Source: Cognatilysobacter claricitrinus (GTDB lineage: Bacteria; Pseudomonadota; Gammaproteobacteria; Xanthomonadales; Xanthomonadaceae). From it: a stretch of 64,000 bases of DNA. The notes below the pieces were generated by a model. That model was not told where the DNA came from. It searched no databases and worked only from the letters and a program-made list of their open reading frames with translations. The stretch spans positions 1,240,001-1,304,000 of the forward strand of contig NZ_BAAFZV010000002.1 of assembly GCF_045866565.1 (NCBI RefSeq), in the 5' to 3' direction. Below, in pieces: positions 16,382 to 24,891 of this stretch (position 1 is the stretch's first letter; each line of letters begins with the position of its first letter). Position numbers and translations under genes: made by a program.

Positions 16382-17131
16382 ATGACCTCGAAGACAACCC
16401 AGCGCTTCCGCGCGTGCGTGCAGGCCGGTCACAAGGAACACGCGGTCGCCGTGCCCTTCGATCCAGCGGCGCGGTTCGGCCCCGCGGTCGCGTTGTGGCC
16501 GGGCCGTCGCGGCCAGCGCGTGCGGGCCACGGTGGCCGGCGAAGCATTCGACACCGCCATCGTCGCCCGCCGCGGCCAGCACTGGCTGCTGCTCGACGAC
16601 GCGCTACGCGAGCGCCACGGCTGGAAGGCGGACGACATGCTCGAGGTGTCGGTCGACGCGCCACCGGCTGCCGCGCCGGTCGATGTCCACGTGAGCTACG
16701 CGACGGCGCGCAAGGGCGTGCCGTCGTCCGCCAGCTTCGTGAAGTGGGCGTCAGCCGCGCTGGAAGGGCGCGATGCACCGGCATCGATCGCGATCCGCAT
16801 CGTCGCGCCGGACGAAGGCCGCGAACTCAACCGCACTTACCGCGGCAAGGATTACGCGACCAACGTGCTGAGCTTCCCGGCCGAGCGGCCGGAAGGCCTG
16901 CCGGATGACGTCGAACTGCCGGATCTTGGCGACCTGGTGATCTGCGCCGACGTGGTGGCCCGCGAGGCCGCGGAACAGGGCAAGCGTCCGGTCGACCACT
17001 ACGCGCACCTGACGGTTCACGGCGTGCTGCACCTGCTGGGCTGGGACCATGTCGAGGACGACCAGGCCGAGGCCATGGAGTCGCGCGAAAGCACGATCCT
17101 CGCCGGCCTCGGCATCGCCGACCCGTACTGA
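16382..17131 (+). CDS. ybeY: YbeY endoribonuclease with an N-terminal DUF1905-like domain
   Basis: The 249-residue product joins two domains in one frame. Residues about 5-90 follow the DUF1905 pattern (RFRACVQAGHKEHAVAVPFD, RVRATVAGEAFDTAI, RHGWKADDMLEVSV). Residues about 101-249 are YbeY, with RGKDYATNVLSFP and the zinc motif HGVLHLLGWDH (H213, H217, H223). YbeY is a single-strand RNase in ribosome quality control and 16S rRNA 3'-end maturation, usually about 150-160 residues. An internal start (ATG or GTG near residues 91-94) could also produce YbeY alone. The gene follows ybeZ by 10 nt. Confidence 0.88.
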   Translation: MTSKTTQRFRACVQAGHKEHAVAVPFDPAARFGPAVALWPGRRGQRVRATVAGEAFDTAIVARRGQHWLLLDDALRERHGWKADDMLEVSVDAPPAAAPVDVHVSYATARKGVPSSASFVKWASAALEGRDAPASIAIRIVAPDEGRELNRTYRGKDYATNVLSFPAERPEGLPDDVELPDLGDLVICADVVAREAAEQGKRPVDHYAHLTVHGVLHLLGWDHVEDDQAEAMESRESTILAGLGIADPY

Positions 17132-17241
17132 CCGACGACCGGCCGTTGAAACCGCCGCTTGCCCGCCCCATCTCCACGGGCCCGGCGCACCGACCGGCTA
17201 GACTGGCGCCGCCGCCCCGAGCGGCGTACCGACGCGAAGAC

Positions 17242-18108
17242 ATGTCCGAGGACGACAGTAGTACCCACCACCACGAACGCGGCACCGACCGCCGCTCCTG
17301 GTTCGAACGGATCAGCTCCGTTCTGTCCGGCGAGCCCTCCACCCGCGAGGATCTCGTCGAACTGCTGCGCGACGCGCAGAACGATGGCCTGATCGAGGCC
17401 GACACGCTGCGCATGATGGAAGGCGCGATCGCGGTGTCGGACATGACCGTCGGCGACGTGATGATTCCGCGCTCGCAGATGGTTTCGCTGCCGGCGGACA
17501 CCCGTTTCCTCGACCTGATGCGGATGGTCGTCGAGTCCGGGCATTCGCGTTTTCCCGTGCACGGCGAAGACCGCGACGAAGTGCTGGGCGTGCTGCTCGC
17601 CAAGGACCTGCTGCGCGGCGTGGTCGCCGACCACGGCCCTGCCACCATCCACGAGCTGCTGCGCCCGGCGCTGCTGATTCCCGAATCCAAGCGCCTCGAC
17701 CTGCTGCTGCGCGAGTTCCGCCATTCGCGCAACCACATGGCGATCGTGATCGACGAGCACGGCGGCGTCGCCGGCCTGATCACCATCGAGGACGTGCTGG
17801 AGCAGATCGTCGGCGAGATCGACGACGAGCATGACGAAGCGGTGGATCCGAACGCCCTCATCGCCGCGCAGACCGACGGCCAGTTCGTCGTCGACGCGCT
17901 GACGCCCATCTGCGACTTCAACGAACGCTTCGGCGCCGACTTCGACGAAGACGAATACGACACCATCGGCGGGCTGGTCACCGCGGCGATCGGCCATCTG
18001 CCGGAAGCCGGCGAAGAGCTGTCGCTGGGCCGCTTCGTGTTCCGCGTCGCCGGCGCCGACGCACGCCGCGTGCACGCCTTCCACGTGGGCGTGCATGGCG
18101 AGGCCTGA
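17242..18108 (+). CDS. corC: CorC/CNNM-type protein (YbeX)
   Basis: The 288-residue protein has an N-terminal linker, two CBS domains (MTVGDVMIPRSQMVSL, SGHSRFPVHGED..., then HMAIVIDEHGGVAGLITIEDVLEQIVGEI) and a C-terminal CorC_HlyC domain (about 205-288). It lacks the transmembrane DUF21 part, as in E. coli CorC/YbeX, so it is cytoplasmic or peripheral. The YbeX group is tied to Mg/Co homeostasis and ribosome function. Start ATG 17242 gives MSEDDSSTHHHERG. Confidence 0.94.
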   Translation: MSEDDSSTHHHERGTDRRSWFERISSVLSGEPSTREDLVELLRDAQNDGLIEADTLRMMEGAIAVSDMTVGDVMIPRSQMVSLPADTRFLDLMRMVVESGHSRFPVHGEDRDEVLGVLLAKDLLRGVVADHGPATIHELLRPALLIPESKRLDLLLREFRHSRNHMAIVIDEHGGVAGLITIEDVLEQIVGEIDDEHDEAVDPNALIAAQTDGQFVVDALTPICDFNERFGADFDEDEYDTIGGLVTAAIGHLPEAGEELSLGRFVFRVAGADARRVHAFHVGVHGEA

Positions 18109-19306
18109 TCGCCGCGCCGACGGCTTGATCCGCGCGCTATTCGTCCTGCTGATGCTGCTGGTGCCGTTCGCGGCGCCCGCCGCACCACGCATCGGCATCG
18201 CGACGATGCAGCCCGGTGAAGTCTTCTGGGAGCGCTTCGGCCACGACGCGATCGTGGTCGTCGACCCGGCGACCGGCGCGTCGACCTCGTACAACTTCGG
18301 CTTCTTCGACCCGTCCGAGCCCGGCTTTGTCGGCAATTTCGTGCACGGCAAGATGCGCTACCAGTTGGCCGCCCTGCCCTTCGAGCAGGACATGCTGATG
18401 TACCGCGACGAAGGCCGCGGCGTCGCCATCCAGTGGCTGCACCTGACCGATGCGCAGGCCACGCAGCTGGCCGACGCGCTGGCGACGAATGCGCGTCCCG
18501 AGAACGCCGTCTACGACTACGACTATTTCCGCGACAACTGCGCCACGCGCGTTCGCGACGCGATCGACCGCGTGCTGGGCGGCGAACTGCACCGTCAGCT
18601 GTCGGGCCGCTCGCACGGCACGACGTATCGCAGCGAAGCGGTGCGGCTGGCGTCGCCGGCGACGTGGATGTGGCTGGGCTTCGACGTCGGCCTTGGGCCG
18701 CGTTCGGATCGCCCGCTGTCGCTGTGGGAGGAGGCCTTCGTGCCGATGCGGCTGGCCGCGTCGCTGCGCGAGGTCGAGATCGACGGGCATCCGCTGGTGG
18801 AAGGCGACACACCGGTGCTGCCGCATCGCATCGCACCGGAGCCGACGGACGCGCCGCGCGCGACGTGGCCATGGCTCGCGATCGGGCTGGTGGTCGGCGT
18901 GCTGCTGGGCACCGCGGGCGCGCATCGGCCGCGGCCGGTCGCGGCGTTCGCGTTCGCGTTCTGGCTGCTCGCGGGAATCGTCGGCGCGCTGATGCTGTTC
19001 CTGTGGCTGGACACCGTGCACGAGTTCGCCTGGGCCAACCGCAACCTGCTGCTGCTCAATCCGCTCGCGTGGCTGGGCCTGCCGGGCGCCTGGCGCGTGC
19101 TGCGGGGGCGTGGTTCGGGCGCACTGATGCAGCGCATGCTGCCGGTGCTCGCCGGGCTTGCCTTGATCGCCATGTTCTCGCTGTGGCTGGAATCGGGTCC
19201 GCAGGACAACGTGCGCTGGATCGCGCTGCTGCTGCCGATCCACCTCGGCCTGTGGGCCGGCCTTCGCACCACGCGGCACCCGCCGGCCGCTAGCATCGGC
19301 GCATGA
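18095..19306 (+). CDS. DUF4105/Lnb-type membrane protein in the lnt position
   Basis: The 403-residue protein has an N-terminal signal or anchor helix (about 10-28). A periplasmic DUF4105 domain follows, with FGHDA (H50), the YNFGFFD segment, a conserved arginine and DNCATR (C149). Four or more C-terminal helices make up the rest (about 265-385). The family was named for Lnb, the lipoprotein N-acyltransferase of Bacteroides. The start overlaps the corC stop by 14 nt. In E. coli lnt follows corC, so the position suggests a lipoprotein-acylation role, though I cannot tell whether the genome also has lnt. Confidence 0.82.
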   Translation: MARPDRRADGLIRALFVLLMLLVPFAAPAAPRIGIATMQPGEVFWERFGHDAIVVVDPATGASTSYNFGFFDPSEPGFVGNFVHGKMRYQLAALPFEQDMLMYRDEGRGVAIQWLHLTDAQATQLADALATNARPENAVYDYDYFRDNCATRVRDAIDRVLGGELHRQLSGRSHGTTYRSEAVRLASPATWMWLGFDVGLGPRSDRPLSLWEEAFVPMRLAASLREVEIDGHPLVEGDTPVLPHRIAPEPTDAPRATWPWLAIGLVVGVLLGTAGAHRPRPVAAFAFAFWLLAGIVGALMLFLWLDTVHEFAWANRNLLLLNPLAWLGLPGAWRVLRGRGSGALMQRMLPVLAGLALIAMFSLWLESGPQDNVRWIALLLPIHLGLWAGLRTTRHPPAASIGA

Positions 19307-20295
19307 TCGAGCCCGCCTACGCCCGGTGCGTCATCAATTGCGCCGCCTACTCGCGCGACGGCGAGCGGCGCGACATCGGCATCGAACAGATCAGCGACGT
19401 GCTGGGCGTCGATGACGGCAGCTGGGTGTGGGTCGGCCTGTACGAACCGGGCGCCAGCGTGCTGGAGAAGCTGCAGGAAGAATTCGGCCTGCATCCGCTC
19501 GCGGTCGAGGACGCGCAGAACGCGCACCAGCGCCCGAAGTTCGAAACCTACGGCGATTCGATGTTCATCGCCGTGCACACCGCGCAGACCACCGACGGCG
19601 CCATCCGCTTCGGCGAGACGCACATCTTCGTCGGCCCGCGCTACATCGTCACGGTGCGCCACGGCGCATCGAGCAGCTACGCGCCGGCACGCGCGCGCAT
19701 GGAGCGCGAACGCGCGCTGCTGGTCCACGGCCCGGGCGCGGCGCTGTACGCGGTGCTGGACCTGATCGTCGACAACTTCATGCCGATCGTCGACGAATAC
19801 GGCCGGCTTCTGGGCGAGCTCGAGAAAGACATCTTCGCCGAGGATTTCCGCAAGGAAACCGTGCAGCGCCTGTACTGGCTCAAGCGCGACCTCACCGAGC
19901 TGCGCATGGCGGCCGAGCCGCTACAGGACATCGTCAACCACCTGACCCGCGCGCCCGGCGGGCTGATCGACGACGCCGTACAGCCCTACCTGCGCGACGT
20001 GCTCGATCACGCCATCCGCATCCAGTCGTCCACCGAAACGCTGCGCGAGATGCTGACCGCGGCGGTCGGCGTGAACCTGTCGCTGGTGACGGCGCAGCAG
20101 GGCGAGATCGTGAAGCGGCTCGGTGCGTGGGCGTCGCTGCTGGCGGCGCCGACGCTGGTGGCGAGCTGGTACGGCATGAATTTCCAGTACATGCCGGAGC
20201 TGCACGGTCGCTGGAGCTACTACATCCTCATCGCCTTCATGGCGCTGGTCACGCTCGGCCTGTACTGGAAGTTCAAGAAGGCGCGCTGGCTGTAG
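19303..20295 (+). CDS. corA: Magnesium/cobalt transporter CorA
   Basis: CorA is the homopentameric Mg2+ channel of the inner membrane. The 330-residue protein has a long cytoplasmic N-terminal domain and two C-terminal helices, with the GMN selectivity motif at G291-N293 (SWYGMNFQ) followed by MPELHGRWSYY. The start overlaps the DUF4105 gene by 4 nt (ATGA), so it belongs to the same operon. A CorC-family protein and CorA in one run fit divalent-cation homeostasis. Confidence 0.96.
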   Translation: MIEPAYARCVINCAAYSRDGERRDIGIEQISDVLGVDDGSWVWVGLYEPGASVLEKLQEEFGLHPLAVEDAQNAHQRPKFETYGDSMFIAVHTAQTTDGAIRFGETHIFVGPRYIVTVRHGASSSYAPARARMERERALLVHGPGAALYAVLDLIVDNFMPIVDEYGRLLGELEKDIFAEDFRKETVQRLYWLKRDLTELRMAAEPLQDIVNHLTRAPGGLIDDAVQPYLRDVLDHAIRIQSSTETLREMLTAAVGVNLSLVTAQQGEIVKRLGAWASLLAAPTLVASWYGMNFQYMPELHGRWSYYILIAFMALVTLGLYWKFKKARWL

Positions 20296-20394
20296 CCGCC
20301 ACGCCGCGCGCCATTCGCGCTACGGATTACCGCATCGCACATTGACCCGCGCCGCCGCGCGCGAGACGCTCGCCGCCTCACGGGAGGGTGTGCG

Positions 20395-22440
20395 ATGCGG
20401 GGACTGGCGGGACTTTTCTGGGCGGCGCTCGGCGTGCTGGCGGTGGCGGCGCTGTCGGTACTCGCCCTGCATCGCGGCGAGACCGTGAGCGCGATGTGGC
20501 TGGTCGCGGCATCGGCCAGCACCTTCTTCATCGCATACCGGTTCTATGCGCGATATGTCGCGCGCGCGGTCGGCGTGGATCCGTCGCGCCTCACGCCGGC
20601 ACACCGTCGCAACGACGGCCTCGATTACGTGCCGACCGAACGCAGCGTGTTGTTCGGCCACCACTTCGCGGCGATCGCGGGCGCGGGTCCGCTGGTCGGC
20701 CCCGTCCTTGCCGCGCAGATGGGCTACCTGCCCGGCACGCTGTGGATCCTGTTCGGCGTGGTGTTCGCGGGCGCGGTGCAGGACATGCTGGTGCTCTTCT
20801 TTTCGACGCGTCGCGACGGCCGGTCGCTCGGCGAGATGATCCGCAGCGAGATGGGCAACGCGGCGGGCGCGATCGCGATGCTCGGCATCGCCGCGATCAT
20901 GCTGATCCTGCTCGCGGTGCTCGCGCTGGTCGTGGTCAAGGCGCTCGCGCAGAGCCCGTGGGGCACGTTCACCGTCGCGATGACCATCCCGATCGCGTTG
21001 CTGATGGGCGTCTACCTGCGCTGGGTGCGGCCCGGTCGCATCCTCGAGGTGTCGATCATCGGCCTCGTGCTGTTGCTCGCGTCCATCGCGATCGGCGGAC
21101 ACGTCGCCGCGGACCCGCAATGGAGCGCGCTGTTCCGGCTGCAGGGCACGACGCTCGCGTGGCTGCTGATCGGCTACGGCTTCATCGCGTCGGTACTGCC
21201 GGTGTGGCTGCTGCTCGCGCCGCGCGACTACCTGTCGACGTTCCTCAAGATCGGCACGATCGTTGGCCTCGCACTCGCTATCCTCATCGCCATGCCCGGC
21301 CTGCGCATGCCCGCGATGACGCAGTTCGTCGACGGTACCGGTCCGGTGTTCGCCGGCACCCTGTTCCCGTTCCTGTTCATCACGATCGCCTGCGGTTCGG
21401 TGTCCGGTTTCCATGCGCTGATCAGCTCGGGCACGACGCCGAAAATGCTCGGCAACGAGCGCGACATTCCGCTGATCGGCTACGGCGCGATGCTGATGGA
21501 AGCCTTCGTCGCGGTGATGGCGCTGGTCGCTGCCTGCGTGTTGCAACCCGGCCTGTATTTCGCGATGAACGCGCCCGCCGCGGCGCTCGGTACGACGCTC
21601 GATTCCGCGTCCGCCGCGATCAACGGTTGGGGGTTCGCGATTACGCCCGACGCGCTCGCCGCGGCGGCGAAATCCATCGGCGAGGAAACGGTGCTGTCGC
21701 GCACGGGCGGCGCGCCCACGCTGGCGGTCGGCATGGCGCAGATCCTTGCGCAACTCGGCGGTGGCGAACGCATGATGGCGTTCTGGTACCACTACGCGAT
21801 CCTGTTCGAAGCGCTCTTCATCCTGACGACGATCGACGCCGGCACGCGCGTCGCACGCTTCATGTTCCAGGAGATCGCCGGGCTCGCCTACGCGCCGCTG
21901 CGCAAGACCGATAGCTGGGCCGGCAACCTGCTGTGCACGGCGCTCGCCGTCAGCGGTTGGGGCTGGTTCCTGTACCAGGGCGTGGTCGATCCGCTAGGCG
22001 GCATCAACACGCTGTGGCCGCTGTTCGGCATCGCCAACCAGATGCTCGCCGGCATCGCGCTGGTGTTCTGCTGCGTGGTGCTGGTGCGCATGAAGCGCGA
22101 GCGCCACCTGTGGATCCCCGGCATCGCGACGCTGTGGCTGCTGGTGTGCACACTCACGGCCGGCGCGGAGAAGCTGCTGCATCCGGACCCGAAGATCGGT
22201 TTCCTCGCTGCGGCGCACAAGTTCTCCGACGCGGCGGCGCGCGGCGAAATCATCGCGCCGGCGAAATCACTCGCCGACATGCAGCGCGTCGCGTTCAACA
22301 ACATGCTCGACGCCGGCCTCTGCGTGCTGTTCGTCGGCGTGCTGCTTGCGACGACGTTCTTCGGCGTGCGCGCGATGCTGGCCGCGCGTCGGGAAACGCA
22401 TCCGAGTGCGCGGGAGACGGACTATGTCGCGGTCGGCTGA
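20395..22440 (+). CDS. cstA: Carbon starvation protein CstA-type pyruvate/peptide transporter
   Basis: The 681-residue protein has about 16-18 membrane helices and CstA-family signatures including VGVDPSRLTPAHRRNDG, FGHHFAAIAGAGPLVGPVLAAQMGY and SGTTPKMLGNERDIPLIGYG. Family members take up pyruvate or peptides during carbon limitation. The next gene overlaps it by 17 nt and encodes the small YbdD/YjiX partner usual beside cstA. A purine-rich GGGAGGG sits just upstream of ATG 20395. Confidence 0.95.
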   Translation: MRGLAGLFWAALGVLAVAALSVLALHRGETVSAMWLVAASASTFFIAYRFYARYVARAVGVDPSRLTPAHRRNDGLDYVPTERSVLFGHHFAAIAGAGPLVGPVLAAQMGYLPGTLWILFGVVFAGAVQDMLVLFFSTRRDGRSLGEMIRSEMGNAAGAIAMLGIAAIMLILLAVLALVVVKALAQSPWGTFTVAMTIPIALLMGVYLRWVRPGRILEVSIIGLVLLLASIAIGGHVAADPQWSALFRLQGTTLAWLLIGYGFIASVLPVWLLLAPRDYLSTFLKIGTIVGLALAILIAMPGLRMPAMTQFVDGTGPVFAGTLFPFLFITIACGSVSGFHALISSGTTPKMLGNERDIPLIGYGAMLMEAFVAVMALVAACVLQPGLYFAMNAPAAALGTTLDSASAAINGWGFAITPDALAAAAKSIGEETVLSRTGGAPTLAVGMAQILAQLGGGERMMAFWYHYAILFEALFILTTIDAGTRVARFMFQEIAGLAYAPLRKTDSWAGNLLCTALAVSGWGWFLYQGVVDPLGGINTLWPLFGIANQMLAGIALVFCCVVLVRMKRERHLWIPGIATLWLLVCTLTAGAEKLLHPDPKIGFLAAAHKFSDAAARGEIIAPAKSLADMQRVAFNNMLDAGLCVLFVGVLLATTFFGVRAMLAARRETHPSARETDYVAVG

Positions 22441-22642
22441 TACCTCGCGGCGTTCGCCGCTGTCGCGCACGTGGGGACGCCTCGTCCACGCGGCGCGCCT
22501 CGCGGTCGGCATTCCCGACTACGGCGCGTACCTCGAACACATGCGGCGATCGCATCCGGCCACCGCGCCGATGGATGAAACCGCGTTCTTCCGCGACCGC
22601 CTGCAGGCGCGTTACGGGCGCGGTCGATCGCGATGCTGCTGA
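22424..22642 (+). CDS. YbdD/YjiX-family small protein, partner of CstA
   Basis: The 72-residue protein carries the family pattern GIPDYGAYLEHMRRSHPATAPMDETAFFRDRLQARYG and ends in a Cys pair (SRCC). Members are found next to cstA or its relative btsT; the biochemical role is not settled. Its ATG at 22424 lies inside the end of cstA. Confidence 0.9.
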   Translation: MSRSADTSRRSPLSRTWGRLVHAARLAVGIPDYGAYLEHMRRSHPATAPMDETAFFRDRLQARYGRGRSRCC

Positions 22643-23073
22643 TGAGGGCAGTCGCGCTGGTGCTGGCGCTTGCTCCGCTCGCCGCGCGGGCCGGTTGCCT
22701 GCGGTACGAACCCGACGTGGTCACACTGTCGGGCACGTTGCTGACGCGCACGTTCTACGGCCCGCCGAACTTCGGCGAAGACCCGGCGACCGATTCCAAG
22801 GAACGGCAGGTGCTGCTTCGCCTCGACGCCCCGATCTGCACGATCACCTCCGCGGACCGTGAGGACGTCGCCGAAGCCGACCAGCGCGACGTCACGCTGG
22901 TTCAGACGGACCTCGACCTACGTCCTTACATCGGCAAGCACGTCCGCGTCCAAGGCACGCTCTTCCACGCGATCACCGCGCACCACCACACGTCCGTGCT
23001 GATCGAAACGCGAACGCTGCCAACGCTGACAGCCGGACCGTCATCGAAGACGAAGCATCACGCAAGCAAGTAA
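22633..23073 (+). CDS. Secreted DUF4431-type protein
   Basis: The 146-residue protein has a signal peptide (MLLMRAVALVLALAPLAARA) and a single compact domain with the DUF4431 elements CLRYEPDVVTLSGTL, TFYGPPNFGEDP, the DLRPYIGKHVRVQGTL segment and HHHTSVLIE near the end. Family members are short periplasmic or surface proteins of unknown function. It overlaps the YbdD gene by 10 nt, so it may be co-transcribed with cstA. Confidence 0.75.
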   Translation: MLLMRAVALVLALAPLAARAGCLRYEPDVVTLSGTLLTRTFYGPPNFGEDPATDSKERQVLLRLDAPICTITSADREDVAEADQRDVTLVQTDLDLRPYIGKHVRVQGTLFHAITAHHHTSVLIETRTLPTLTAGPSSKTKHHASK

Positions 23074-23077
23074 CGGC

Positions 23078-24022
23078 TCAGCGCTTCGCCTTGCGGCGCG
23101 ACGGTTGCACGGCGCTCGACTGCATCACCCCGGGAATCGCATCGAGCAGTTCGCGTGCGAGGAACCCCAGTGGCCCGCCCTGTTCGCGCGCCAGCGCGTC
23201 GCCGGCGGCGGCGTGCAGGTAGACGCCCCACGCGGTCGCGCGAAACGGGTCCGCGCCGCGTGCGGCAAGCCCGCCGATGATCCCCGACAGCGTGTCGCCG
23301 GAACCCGACGTCGCCAGGCCGACGTTGCCGTAGCGGTTCGATACGACCGCACCGGTGCGACCCGCGACCAGCGCCGGACCGTCGATGACGTAGCTCGTCG
23401 CGCCTTTCATCACGCAGACAGCGCTGAACCGCCGTGCCATCTCGATGCCGAGTTCGAGCGGACGCGCTTCGACCTCGCCGCGGGCGCAACCAAGCAGGCG
23501 CGCCGCCTCGCCTGCATGCGGCGTAAGGATGCGCAGCGCACGGCCGCGGGCGACCGTTTCGGCGTCGCGTTCGAACGCGCGAAGGGCTGCGGCGTCGACT
23601 ACCACCGGTACTTCGTGGACCGCGGCGAGCCAAGCGGCGAACATGCGCGCCGTGGCGTCGGATTCGAGCAGGCCGGGGCCGACGACGATCGCGTCGGCGT
23701 GTTCGGACATCGCATCGATCTGCGCGCGCGCAGCGGTGGCGAGAGCGCCGGCTTTCGTTTCCGGCAACGCGACGACGCGTGCTTCCGGCACTGCGGCCGC
23801 AACCAGCGGTGCGGCGCTCGCACATGTCGCCACCTGCAATTTGCCGGCGCCCGCACGCAGCGCCGCGACCGCCGACAACAGCGCCGCACCCGGCATCTCG
23901 CCCGCGCCCGCAATGACAAGAATGCGACCGCGCGCATCCTTGTCGCCTTCGTGCGACGGCTCCGGCAGCGGATGCCGCTTCAACCATGCAGGCGAGATGG
24001 CGGTGACGCGCGGCGACTTCAC
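23078..24022 (-). CDS. nnrD: ADP/ATP-dependent (S)-NAD(P)H-hydrate dehydratase
   Basis: The 314-residue protein is the stand-alone dehydratase of NAD(P)H repair. It keeps the carbohydrate-kinase-like motifs HAGEAARLLG (ATP/substrate side) and SGSGDTLSGIIGGLAARG. It lacks the NnrE epimerase half that many bacteria fuse to it, so an epimerase gene should lie elsewhere. It converges with the DUF4431 gene (4 nt) and its start overlaps the histidine phosphatase gene by 4 nt. Confidence 0.92.
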   Translation of the reverse strand: MKSPRVTAISPAWLKRHPLPEPSHEGDKDARGRILVIAGAGEMPGAALLSAVAALRAGAGKLQVATCASAAPLVAAAVPEARVVALPETKAGALATAARAQIDAMSEHADAIVVGPGLLESDATARMFAAWLAAVHEVPVVVDAAALRAFERDAETVARGRALRILTPHAGEAARLLGCARGEVEARPLELGIEMARRFSAVCVMKGATSYVIDGPALVAGRTGAVVSNRYGNVGLATSGSGDTLSGIIGGLAARGADPFRATAWGVYLHAAAGDALAREQGGPLGFLARELLDAIPGVMQSSAVQPSRRKAKR

Positions 24023-24783
24023 TTCGGGCCTGCCGGAACGTCCGGTTCAGTCGTTACCGGCGCGCCCGCCGCCACCAGCGGCGCGACGAAGTTGTAGCGC
24101 TCCAGCACCAGCTTGCCGGACTTGCCGCGCGCGGGATCGAACTCGTAGCCGGTGATCGCGCAGTTCGCGACGTCCTTCTGCCGGTCGATCTCCAGCACCT
24201 GTGCTTCCGTCATGCGCTCGAGTAGGTAGCGGAAGCAGAGCACCGTCACCTGGTGCGCGACGATCAGCACGCGGTCGCAGCGGTATTCGCGGGTGATCGT
24301 GTCGACGACGCTGCGCAGGCGCAGGATCACGTCGCACCAGCTCTCGCCGCCGGGCGGCCGGTGATAGAACTTGCCGATCATGTCGAGCGCTTGCGCCTGC
24401 TCGGGGTAGCGGTCGCGCACGCCGAGCCGCGTAAGTCCGTCGAAAATGCCGAACTCGCGCTCGCGCAGGCGCTCGTCCATGCGGATTCGATCGCAGTCGA
24501 TGTCGCATTGCTCGAGCACGCGGGTCAGCGTCTGCCGTGCACGCACGTACGGCGAGCACAGGAAGACATCCGGACGCTCACTCTCGGGCAGCGCGGCGAA
24601 CCAACGGCCCAGCGCGTCCGCCTGGCGTTCGCCGAGCGCCGACAGCGGAACATCCGCGTCACGCGTACCGAAGTCGTAGGTGAGCGCGTCGGTCGCACGC
24701 GCGCGGTCGCGGGCGACGTTACCCGCCGATTCGCCATGCCGCACGATCCACAGGCGGTCGGGCCACTTCTGCGATTCGTTCAT
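24019..24783 (-). CDS. Histidine phosphatase (phosphoglycerate-mutase-like)
   Basis: The 254-residue protein has the branch-1 signature VRHGESAGN with nucleophile H16, an acid/base Glu in REREFGIFDGLT and a second His in VLIVAHQVTVLCF. It is likely a small-molecule phosphatase acting on a sugar or cofactor phosphate; the overlap with nnrD suggests cofactor metabolism. No signal peptide is seen. The true substrate is unknown. Confidence 0.85.
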   Translation of the reverse strand: MNESQKWPDRLWIVRHGESAGNVARDRARATDALTYDFGTRDADVPLSALGERQADALGRWFAALPESERPDVFLCSPYVRARQTLTRVLEQCDIDCDRIRMDERLREREFGIFDGLTRLGVRDRYPEQAQALDMIGKFYHRPPGGESWCDVILRLRSVVDTITREYRCDRVLIVAHQVTVLCFRYLLERMTEAQVLEIDRQKDVANCAITGYEFDPARGKSGKLVLERYNFVAPLVAAGAPVTTEPDVPAGPK

Positions 24784-24841
24784 GCGCGTCAGACTGCGCG
24801 ACGCGGCGGCTACGGGCCGTCAACGCGCGGGAGCAATGAAA

Positions 24842-24869
24842 ACGCCCGGCACCTTGCGATGCCGGGCGT
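24842..24869 (-). terminator. Terminator after an S9 peptidase gene
   Basis: A 10-bp perfect stem (ACGCCCGGCA / TGCCGGGCGT) with an 8-nt loop is followed by TTTTC on the minus strand. It lies 22 nt past the S9 peptidase stop. Confidence 0.75.
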
Positions 24870-24891
24870 CGTCGTTACCGGAGTGCGGTGA

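Noticed and set aside
20320..21792. 490-codon minus-strand frame opposite cstA
   Set aside because: Shadow frame rich in Arg, His, Gln and Glu; cstA has complete family motifs.
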